Source: Massilia sp. H6
GTDB taxonomy: Bacteria > Pseudomonadota > Gammaproteobacteria > Burkholderiales > Burkholderiaceae_D
NCBI RefSeq assembly: GCF_024802625.1
Contig: NZ_CP103371.1
Coordinates: 372,001-436,000, forward strand
Length of the DNA stretch: 64,000 nucleotides
Reading direction: 5' to 3'
The position numbers and the translations under genes are program-made. Every line of letters starts with the position of its first letter. Within the stretch, counting starts at the first letter, position 1. Of the stretch, positions 34,839-42,025 are shown in pieces. The notes under the pieces were generated by a model, which saw only the letters and a list, made by a program, of their open reading frames with translations, did not search any database and was not told the origin of the DNA.

Positions 34839-35714
34839 TTACTTGGCAGCGCGGCGGCGGCGCAGGCCGGCCAGACCAGCGAAGCCCAGACCCAGCAGGG
34901 CCAGCGAACCTGGTTCTGGAACATCGACAGCGCCTTGGACGTCGCCGGTCGCATCGACGGTCCAGCCGTACTGGGCGACACGGGTGCGGCCGAAGGTCGC
35001 CTTCAGGAACAGGTCATGCATGCGGCCGTTTGGATCCGGCTGCGCGTCGGAGTCCAGTTGAGCGCCCAGCGAGCCACCGGTAATGTCCAAGAAACCTTGG
35101 CTGCTACCAGCCAGCGTAGTGTTGTTGTAGCTCGAGAAGTACGAGTAATCGGTCGAACCGGCCAGTGGGCTCTGGTTGAAGTCCGCCGACAGGGCCAGCG
35201 TACCGCCGGTGATGCCGGTGTACATTTTTTCGCCAGTGCGGCCAGCAGGGCCGAACGATGCATTATAGTCGTTGGTGTTGTAGTACATGTTCAGCCAGCC
35301 GCCGGTGCTGCCGATCGAGGTGGTGGCGCCGAAAGGATCGACGCTGACACTCACCAGGGTATCTTTCAAGCCGCCGAACATGCCGGTCAGGTAGTTACCG
35401 GCTGTCTGGGTGAACAGTGCCTGGCCAGTGGTCAGGTTAGTGATCGACTGAACCGAGAAGATACCCCAGGTGTCTTCGCTAGGACCGAAACCGTTTGGCG
35501 CCTTGTTGGCTGCACTTGGAATCGCATCGCAAGCCAATACATTGGTGCACTTGGTGCCGGCGGTGTTGCCGTAGCCGACGGTGCCAGCATCGAAGGCATT
35601 GAACGTGATTTTGTAATTACCGGAAGTCAGGGTAACTGCTGCCTGTGCTGGAGCTGCGATGCTCAGGGCCAGTGCGACACCAGCAGCGATTCCCGAAATT
35701 TTCTTGATGTTCAT
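34839..35714 (-). CDS. PEP-CTERM sorting domain protein
   Basis: 291-residue secreted protein. An N-terminal signal peptide (to about APAQA-AV) precedes a Gly/Ser/Thr/Asn-rich body with only two cysteines, and the C-terminus (265-291) is a canonical PEP-CTERM tail: VPEPGSLALLGLG, a hydrophobic helix, then Arg-rich RRRR. This makes it a direct substrate candidate for the exosortase at 19793-21340. The ATG at 35712-35714 is preceded by GAGGAAAC and is preferred to a start five codons upstream. A sigma-54 promoter lies 52 bp upstream. The body is not recognised as a known enzyme; a structural or matrix role is possible. Confidence 0.93.
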   Translation of the reverse strand: MNIKKISGIAAGVALALSIAAPAQAAVTLTSGNYKITFNAFDAGTVGYGNTAGTKCTNVLACDAIPSAANKAPNGFGPSEDTWGIFSVQSITNLTTGQALFTQTAGNYLTGMFGGLKDTLVSVSVDPFGATTSIGSTGGWLNMYYNTNDYNASFGPAGRTGEKMYTGITGGTLALSADFNQSPLAGSTDYSYFSSYNNTTLAGSSQGFLDITGGSLGAQLDSDAQPDPNGRMHDLFLKATFGRTRVAQYGWTVDATGDVQGAVDVPEPGSLALLGLGFAGLAGLRRRRAAK

Positions 35715-35765
35715 TTTGTGTTTCCTCAATTAGGTAGTTAGCGACACTTGCGACATGGGAGTATA

Positions 35766-35781
35766 AGCATAAGCCGTGCCA
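35766..35781 (-). promoter_or_regulatory. sigma-54 promoter of the PEP-CTERM gene
   Basis: On the minus strand TGGCACGGCTTATGCT has a perfect TGGCACG -24 box and GC at -12 after exactly ten bases (ATGCT instead of TTGCW). Transcription would begin near 35754, about 40 bp before the start codon. RpoN control of PEP-CTERM genes through PrsK/PrsR is known from related bacteria; prsK and prsR are not in this window. Confidence 0.85.
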
Positions 35782-35965
35782 GATCACCTTGGCGTTACGT
35801 AACTAATTGATTCTTAATGGATAACTACTTTTCCTGGCGGGTTTGCGAAGTGACTGATCACGGCGTTGTAAGAATTTTCGACAGTGGGCTGCCGCACACA
35901 GCGTTCGCGTTCCAGTCGGAATTGCACTAAAGTAAGGTGTTCATTCCTTTTCAAAGCGAGACCCC

Positions 35966-36793
35966 ATGCCTGAATTTAATTACGATGAATTTACCAAGCG
36001 CAATGTTGGATATATCGGTAAGGACGTGCAGAAGCGGATTCGGGATGCGCGCGTACTGTTTGCCGGTTGCGGCCTGGGCAGCGGACCGGTCATCTGCGCA
36101 GCGCGAACTGGGTTCCAGCACTTTGTACTGATTGATGGCGACACGGTCGATGCCCACAATCTGAACCGTCAGTTCTTCGATTTCGACGATGTCGGGACGC
36201 CGAAGGTAGAGGCGTTGAAGAAACACATTCTCAGGATTAACCCGCAAGCGACAGTCGAGGCACATGTCGCCATGCTGGATAAACACAATGCGGCGCAATT
36301 GGTGAGCGAAGTCGACATGATCTTTGACACGATCGACTTCGTCGACCTGGAGGCGGTACTGGCGCTGCACGCAAACGCGGCGGCGCAAGCCAAGCCCATT
36401 TTTACCGCGATGAATATTGGATTTGGTGCCGGCGTGCTGTATTTCCCGCCAAACTCCGGGAAATCCTTGCCAGAACTCCTGCAGAGCGACGTCGAAGCCG
36501 CTGCCGCGGAAGGAAATCTGAGCTATACGGCGGTATTTGCCCGTGTCATGGCCCGCATCGGCGCGCATCTCGACAGCCAGGTGATGGAAGAAGTAGGAAA
36601 GGCGCTAACCATCATGGAAGATGGCACGGCTTGTCCTGCATCGCAGATTGCGGTGGGTAGTTTCTCTGTGGCAGCGCTGGCAATGGCGATGATGCATGAC
36701 ATGCTTGCAGGAATGGACGTGCCTGGATCACCAAATATGGTCATCCACAGTTTCCGCAACCACGAGACCAAGTTAGTTAATATCGCTGCCTAA
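35966..36793 (+). CDS. ThiF/MoeB/HesA-family E1-like adenylyltransferase
   Basis: 275-residue E1-like enzyme. The nucleotide-binding loop is GCGLGSG (34-40), the ribose/phosphate ligands are LIDGDTVDAHNLNRQFF (Asp57, Asn67, Arg68, Gln69), with Lys80 in TPKVEAL and Asp121 in FDTIDF; there is no CxxC zinc pair. E1-like enzymes adenylate the C-terminus of a ubiquitin-like protein or peptide. No ubiquitin-like partner is encoded nearby. It is divergent from the PEP-CTERM gene and its last 21 bp overlap the end of a convergent exosortase-associated acyltransferase gene. A role in surface-peptide or signal modification is possible but unproven. Confidence 0.87.
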   Translation: MPEFNYDEFTKRNVGYIGKDVQKRIRDARVLFAGCGLGSGPVICAARTGFQHFVLIDGDTVDAHNLNRQFFDFDDVGTPKVEALKKHILRINPQATVEAHVAMLDKHNAAQLVSEVDMIFDTIDFVDLEAVLALHANAAAQAKPIFTAMNIGFGAGVLYFPPNSGKSLPELLQSDVEAAAAEGNLSYTAVFARVMARIGAHLDSQVMEEVGKALTIMEDGTACPASQIAVGSFSVAALAMAMMHDMLAGMDVPGSPNMVIHSFRNHETKLVNIAA

Positions 36794-37627
36794 GTCAGGC
36801 TTGCGAACGACATGCAGGCGTGACGAATAATGATGTTCGACGACTGGCGGTTTCTCGTTAAACCAGGCCGCCAGCGTTGGATTGCTAGATGATAACTTTC
36901 TCCCGAGATCGTGCAAGTCAAGCACGTAAGGAGTGACCGAACCGTAATAGTTCGCTTCGGGGCCGATCGCCATGAATCGAAAGCCCATCTTCTTCAAAGC
37001 ATGAGCGAGCGACCGTTCCATTGCCGCATACCAGTAGCGAATACCGGCATCCTGGCTATGACGAAACATTTCGCGGTACATGCCGAGCAACAGCATTGGT
37101 GAGGTATTGTCACGCCGGTCTACCGACGAATCAAAATCAATCGTCTGTTCGGGACTCGGCATGAAGCCTGGGACACCCAGTACGCTGTCGGCGCGTCGGC
37201 GCCGGTGAGTTTTCTTTACCACCAGACGCGAGATTTCCGCCGACTGTGCACGCTCCGGCAGATCGAAGTCGTCGAACACCTCGCAGTGCAACTCGAAGGG
37301 GTAGGGCTTGGACGGATTTGGCTGGACCAGCCTGACCGCGCCGACCAGCTTCTCGTCCATGGTATACGCTGCAAAATGGGTGGACACGTCGTCGTAGTCG
37401 TCGAGCTCCATGCCATCGGCATATTTTTCGGGGTGGAGAAAGGCGCACTCTACACAGTACACCTGATGCCTTAACCTGAAAATTTCTCCAGGGATTTTCG
37501 CGGAATGGCCTCCACGAAAGGCCCGAAAAATCTTGCGGTTGTCGTGGTCGATTGTTTCCTGATGTATCCCGAACTCTACACGGGACAGGAAGGCGTCAGG
37601 ATCGACGCGAGTTTTTCCGTTGTCCAT
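36773..37627 (-). CDS. PEP-CTERM/exosortase system-associated acyltransferase (copy 2)
   Basis: 284-residue GNAT-like protein of the PEP-CTERM/exosortase-associated acyltransferase family, which resembles acyl-homoserine-lactone synthases. Family marks are FRLRHQVYCVECAFLHPEKY (about 51-70), AAYTMDEKLVGAVRLVQPNP, the Arg-rich SRLVVKKTHRRRR and LLLGMYREMFRHSQDAGIRYWYAAMERSL. It is a paralogue of the gene 31 bp upstream (37659-38531) and is the last gene of a prsT-acyltransferase-acyltransferase series. Its 3' end overlaps the convergent ThiF-like gene by 21 bp. The acyl donor and product are unknown. Confidence 0.9.
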   Translation of the reverse strand: MDNGKTRVDPDAFLSRVEFGIHQETIDHDNRKIFRAFRGGHSAKIPGEIFRLRHQVYCVECAFLHPEKYADGMELDDYDDVSTHFAAYTMDEKLVGAVRLVQPNPSKPYPFELHCEVFDDFDLPERAQSAEISRLVVKKTHRRRRADSVLGVPGFMPSPEQTIDFDSSVDRRDNTSPMLLLGMYREMFRHSQDAGIRYWYAAMERSLAHALKKMGFRFMAIGPEANYYGSVTPYVLDLHDLGRKLSSSNPTLAAWFNEKPPVVEHHYSSRLHVVRKPDLGSDIN

Positions 37628-37658
37628 CTGTCATTATTTGTCCTGTCTCGGACCCTAG

Positions 37659-38531
37659 TTATTTTTTCCTGGAGCGCTTCTCCAAAAAATTGCCTGCCAT
37701 GGTTTTTACCATGATCCAGAAAGGGATCGGTTCGTCGTTGAACCAGGCTGCCAGGAATTTGTTTTCTTTATTTAAACGCTCGATCAGTTCATCCAAGTCG
37801 GCCATGTGGGGCGTGACCGGTCCGTAGTAATCTACCTGCGGACCAATCGGCACGAACTTGAATCCCATCTTTCCGAGCGAGCGCGCTAGTGACCGCTCCA
37901 TCGCGGCATACCAGTATCGAATGCCGTTTTGACGGCTGTAGCGATACATCTCCCGATACATGCCGAGCAATAATAGCGGACTATTGCCGCGCTTGTCGCG
38001 CCGCACGGTTGAACGCGGTTGGATACTCTTGGTGCTACCTTTTTCCACGAAGTCCTTGGAGATGCCCTCCATCGAGTCGCCACGCCGCCGGCGGAAGGTC
38101 TTGCGAACGACCAGGCGTGACACTTCGGCTGCCGTTTCACGGTCTGGTGCGGCAAACTCGGGAAAGGGCGTACAGTGCGATTCGAAGGGATATTCCTGGC
38201 CAGGATGCGGTTGTACCAGACGTACCGTCCCGATGATATCGTTGTCCAGCGTATAGGCGGCGAAGTGGATGGCGCAATCATCGTACTCGTCGGTTTCCAG
38301 CCCTTCAGGGCATACGCTGGCCTCGAGAAAGTGGCGTTCGACACAGTACACTTCGTAACGCAATTTGAAGATTTCCTTCAAGACATACGACTCCATGTTC
38401 CCCTTCATCACTGTCTGGAAGCTGAAGTAGGGAATCAGGATGTCGCGCTTACCATTGAAACGTTCTGCCAACCGCGTGAAGAATCCACTCGGGGGACGTG
38501 CTCGTTCTTGTTCCTGGGTAATCGAAGTCAT
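37659..38531 (-). CDS. PEP-CTERM/exosortase system-associated acyltransferase (copy 1)
   Basis: 290-residue paralogue of the gene immediately downstream, with matching blocks FKLRYEVYCVERHFLEAS, IGTVRLVQPHPGQEYPFESH, SRLVVRKTFRRRRGDS and LLLGMYREMYRYSRQNGIRYWYAAMERSLARSLGKMGF. The N-terminus and C-terminus (ending FLEKRSRKK) differ, so the copies have diverged and may use different substrates. It lies 60 bp downstream of prsT in the same direction. Tandem duplication of this family beside an E1-like gene is unusual. Confidence 0.9.
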   Translation of the reverse strand: MTSITQEQERARPPSGFFTRLAERFNGKRDILIPYFSFQTVMKGNMESYVLKEIFKLRYEVYCVERHFLEASVCPEGLETDEYDDCAIHFAAYTLDNDIIGTVRLVQPHPGQEYPFESHCTPFPEFAAPDRETAAEVSRLVVRKTFRRRRGDSMEGISKDFVEKGSTKSIQPRSTVRRDKRGNSPLLLLGMYREMYRYSRQNGIRYWYAAMERSLARSLGKMGFKFVPIGPQVDYYGPVTPHMADLDELIERLNKENKFLAAWFNDEPIPFWIMVKTMAGNFLEKRSRKK

Positions 38532-38591
38532 GAGAGGTGGGCCATGGCGATGGGAAGGTAAGTCGCGGCCACCTGCGTGGCCGCCGATGGG

Positions 38592-41369
38592 TTACAGCGT
38601 TTGCAACAGCGCCTTGGCGTCATCCATTGCGCTGAACGAGCCATTGGCGAGCGCCTGTTCCGCTTCCTTGCGCGCCCCTGCCTTGTCGCCAGTTTTGGCG
38701 AGCCCGGCAGCCAGGTGATAGCGGATTTCCGGTGCCTTGGGCGCCGCGCTCACTGCCTTGCGCAGCAGGTCGACGCCGCGCGCGGTCTCGCCCTTTTGCA
38801 CCAGGATCCAGCCGAGCGTATCAAGCACTGCCGGGTTCTGCGGCCCCAGCTTGTAAGCCTGTTCCGCCGTGGGCAGCGCACGCGCATCGTTTTCTTGCTG
38901 GTAAGCCCAGGCAAGGTTGTTCAATGCTGCGACATTCGACGGATTGACCTTCAGCGCGGCCTGCAGAGCACTGATGGCTGGCTTGAACTGCCGCTTTGCC
39001 AAGTGACCATCGGCTACGATCATGGCAACCAAATCGTTGCCTGGATTTGCGGCATGGTATTTCGCCAAGCGTGCATCGGCCTCTGCAGCCTTGCCATTTT
39101 CTTTCAGCACTTGGGAGATCTTGATCAGCACCTGGGGCGAGTTCGACATCGAAAACGCTTTTTCGAAGGATGCCAGTGCAGGTGCGACCTTTTTCTGGGA
39201 CAGCAGCAGGTCGCCCTCGACCAGCAGGCCGGTCACTTTTTTCGGTTCAGCGGCCTGGATTTGGCGTGCAATCTTCAGCGCCTCTTCGTGTTTTCCAGCA
39301 CGCGTTGCCAGTTCAATCTGTCCCATGCGCGCTTGCACAAACGTGGGATCGATCGCCAGCGCGCGCTCGAGACTCTCGGCTGCTGCGGTATCGTTCTTCA
39401 TGGCCATATACACCGATGCCAGGCGGACCTGTGCCGGCGCCGACTTTGGCAGTACCGCGACCAATTTGCTGTAGGAGTCAAGTGCGCCTGCGGTATCCTT
39501 CGCGCTCAATTGTGCCTGGCCGAGCAGGTCCAGCACTTCAGCAGAAGCCGGATTTTCCACAAGCGTCTTGCGCAGCAGCAATACTGCCTTGTCCGTCTGT
39601 TTCTGGCGCAAGTAATGCGAAGCCAGATTAACGGCAGGGCGCACTGCTTTGGGTTGCGCTCCCTGGGCTTTTTCCAGCCAAGAAGCGGCTTCGGCCGGGC
39701 GGTTCTGTAGCATCTCGATCTCGGCCAGCGCGTTCATTGCGTCGACGTTGGCCTTGTCCTTAGTCAGCAAGGTAGTGAAACGCTGTTTGGCGGCGTCCAC
39801 GTTTTTCTCGGCGAGGTCCATCCTGGCTAAATACGACGCTGCCGGGAAGAAGCCGGGTTCGAGCGACAGCGCCTTGTCAAAGCTGGCGCGGGCATTCTTG
39901 GTATCGCCCTTGCGCAGGAAGACGTCGCCTTTCACGCCCTGGACCGCAGCGCTTTGTGGTTGCTGCTTCTCGAGCGCCTGCACGGCAGCCAATGCCTTGT
40001 CGAGCTGCCCGCGGCCGACTTCTGCCTGAACCAGCGCGAAGCCGGCTTCCAGGGATTTCGGCGCGAGTGTTGTGGCGCGCGTGAACTCGTCAACCGCCTG
40101 GTTCAGGTTGCCTTCGCCCATCTTCGCCATGCCCAGCGAGGTGCGGATGCTGGCGGCCGACGGCGCCAGGGTACTGGCCTGCTCGAGGTAGGCCGACGCC
40201 TTGGCGAAATCACGCGTTTGCAGATACGACTGGCCGGTCAGTGCCAGCAGTTGCGGATCGGACGACGATCCTTTCAGCGCCGGTGCGAGCACCGCAGCAG
40301 CTTCCGCCGGCTGGTTGGTTTTAAGCAGGACCTGGGCCAGCAGCTTGCGCGCATAGACATTGTCTTCGTTGCTGGCAAGGTAGCCGCGCAGGTATTGCTC
40401 TGATTGCTGGTGAGCGCCCAGATTGAGCTCGACCGCTCCCGCCAGCAGCAGGCTCGGCATGTGGTTCGGAGCAACGCGCAGGATTTTTTGCAGCGATTCC
40501 TTGGCTTCAGCGTTCTTGCCGCCAGTGAAGTGCAGCAAGGCCTGGACATAGATCGTATTGATGTCGCCCGCGCCGTGCTTGATGGCATCGTCGACGGAAG
40601 CTTTGGCAGCGACAAGGTCATTGCTGCCGATATGCACATAGGCTTTTTCGATATGGGCATTACGGTTGGCCGGATTGAGCGCCAGCGCCTTGTCATAGGC
40701 AACCAGTGCTTCTTTACTCTTGCCCTGGCTACGCAGCAGGTTACCCATGAGCATCCAGGATTCCGCATTTTTCGGCGCACGCACCGTGGCATCCGTAGCA
40801 AAGCGCTCGGCATTGGCCATGTCGTTGCCGAGCGCGGCGTGGCGCGCCAGGCCGATCAGTGCGTCGCCGGAGTTGGCGTCGAGCGCCAGCGCTGCATCGT
40901 AGGATGCGCGCGCCTTGGCCGCGTCGCCCAGTGCCAGGAAGGCATCGCCGCGGCGTACCTGCAGCAAGGCCGAGGTCTTGGCCTTGTCTTCCGTGATCTC
41001 ATCCAGCACGGGCTGGTATTTTCCCTGCATTAGCAGGCTTTGCGCCAGCAGCGGCAGGGTCTTGTCGGCCGCGATGCCCAGGCTGGCCGCCTTGCGCAAT
41101 TCCTTGTCGGCCGATACCGCGTCGCCAAGCTCGAGGTGCAGGGTACCCAGGCGCAGGCGCGCCTCGGCGTTGTCTGGATTTTGCGCGACCGCATTTTTAA
41201 GCTGGATCAACGCCGCTCTGCGGTCGCCTTTTTGTTCATACTGCTGCGCTTCGGTCAGCAGTTCTTCCGCAGTCTGCGTGCGGTTGCAACCAGTCATGCC
41301 CGCGCCCATCAGGATGGCGCCAGTGATCACGGCAGCGGTAAGTTGTTTCTTGGTGAGATTACCCGGCAT
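38592..41369 (-). CDS. prsT: PEP-CTERM system TPR-repeat protein PrsT
   Basis: 925-residue protein made almost entirely of tetratricopeptide repeats (over twenty helix-turn-helix units such as GDRRAALIQLKNAVAQNPDNAEARLRLG). An N-terminal signal with lipobox GAGMTGC (Cys28) suggests a lipoprotein facing the periplasm or outer membrane. PrsT is characteristic of exosortase A systems and probably scaffolds the secretion or sorting machinery. The Met at 41367-41369 is preferred to the one two codons earlier because the AAAGGA site is properly spaced only for it. It heads a minus-strand group with two acyltransferase genes. Confidence 0.94.
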   Translation of the reverse strand: MPGNLTKKQLTAAVITGAILMGAGMTGCNRTQTAEELLTEAQQYEQKGDRRAALIQLKNAVAQNPDNAEARLRLGTLHLELGDAVSADKELRKAASLGIAADKTLPLLAQSLLMQGKYQPVLDEITEDKAKTSALLQVRRGDAFLALGDAAKARASYDAALALDANSGDALIGLARHAALGNDMANAERFATDATVRAPKNAESWMLMGNLLRSQGKSKEALVAYDKALALNPANRNAHIEKAYVHIGSNDLVAAKASVDDAIKHGAGDINTIYVQALLHFTGGKNAEAKESLQKILRVAPNHMPSLLLAGAVELNLGAHQQSEQYLRGYLASNEDNVYARKLLAQVLLKTNQPAEAAAVLAPALKGSSSDPQLLALTGQSYLQTRDFAKASAYLEQASTLAPSAASIRTSLGMAKMGEGNLNQAVDEFTRATTLAPKSLEAGFALVQAEVGRGQLDKALAAVQALEKQQPQSAAVQGVKGDVFLRKGDTKNARASFDKALSLEPGFFPAASYLARMDLAEKNVDAAKQRFTTLLTKDKANVDAMNALAEIEMLQNRPAEAASWLEKAQGAQPKAVRPAVNLASHYLRQKQTDKAVLLLRKTLVENPASAEVLDLLGQAQLSAKDTAGALDSYSKLVAVLPKSAPAQVRLASVYMAMKNDTAAAESLERALAIDPTFVQARMGQIELATRAGKHEEALKIARQIQAAEPKKVTGLLVEGDLLLSQKKVAPALASFEKAFSMSNSPQVLIKISQVLKENGKAAEADARLAKYHAANPGNDLVAMIVADGHLAKRQFKPAISALQAALKVNPSNVAALNNLAWAYQQENDARALPTAEQAYKLGPQNPAVLDTLGWILVQKGETARGVDLLRKAVSAAPKAPEIRYHLAAGLAKTGDKAGARKEAEQALANGSFSAMDDAKALLQTL

Positions 41370-41594
41370 TGTCATTCCTTTGATGAAGACGCTTGCGACA
41401 TTCGTGTGTTGGGTGCAAGCGAAGTTTCCCGACTGTTAATAATACCTCACGGAATGCGCCGAACGCGCCGCCCGTCGGTCGGTAGCCGCAAATAGCGTTC
41501 TCATGTTGCTATTGTGCGCGCCTACGAGGGAAAGATATTGATTTACGGAAAGACGGCCGGCGATCGCCGACGTTGCCAGCCGCATATAGGGGAT

Positions 41595-41897
41595 TCAGGG
41601 CTTGCGCAATCGGCTAAGCAGGGCGTCGACATTGTCGCCGACGGGCAGGCCGTGGCGGCGCAGCAGCTGCACGTGCAACACGAGGTTTTCCAGCACCAGC
41701 TTGGCGGACACCGCGAGCAGGGTCGTCAAGCGGTCTTCGGTGCTGAAGTTGTCCATGGCGCTGGCCATCTCGCACAAGTGCTTGGCCACCAGGGTGCGCA
41801 ACTCTTCTTCAGGAAATGGTAGATCGGCAAAGTCGATCGGATCTTCCTGTTCGACTTCACGCATCAGGGCGGCAAGCTGGTCTGGCTGGATGGACAT
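41595..41897 (-). CDS. hypothetical helical protein
   Basis: 100-residue acidic, all-helical protein, not recognised. It begins MSIQPDQLAALMREVEQ and contains LRTLVAKHLCEMASAMDNF and LTTLLAVSAKLVLENLVLHVQLLRR. The ATG at 41895-41897 has a strong GAGGAGC site, which argues that it is a real gene; a longer upstream frame is not supported. It lies downstream of icmF on the same strand. About 80 bp upstream is TGGCACGGTCCATGT, a perfect -24 half of a sigma-54 promoter but with GT instead of GC at -12, so RpoN control is doubtful. Confidence 0.7.
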   Translation of the reverse strand: MSIQPDQLAALMREVEQEDPIDFADLPFPEEELRTLVAKHLCEMASAMDNFSTEDRLTTLLAVSAKLVLENLVLHVQLLRRHGLPVGDNVDALLSRLRKP

Positions 41898-41987
41898 TGC
41901 GGGCTCCTCGCGGCGCCCGATTGGGCGACAGTTCATTGTAGGAGAAAAATTGCGCCGCCTTTAAATAAACATGGACCGTGCCAGAGA

Positions 41988-42010
41988 GCCGCCCATGGAA
42001 CACGGGCGGC
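41988..42010 (-). terminator. weak hairpin after icmF
   Basis: GCCGCCC and GGGCGGC form a 7-bp stem with a 9-nt loop just beyond the icmF stop; no T-run follows, so it is at best a weak or rho-assisted terminator. Confidence 0.3.
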
Positions 42011-42025
42011 CGGGCCGCGAGAAGC

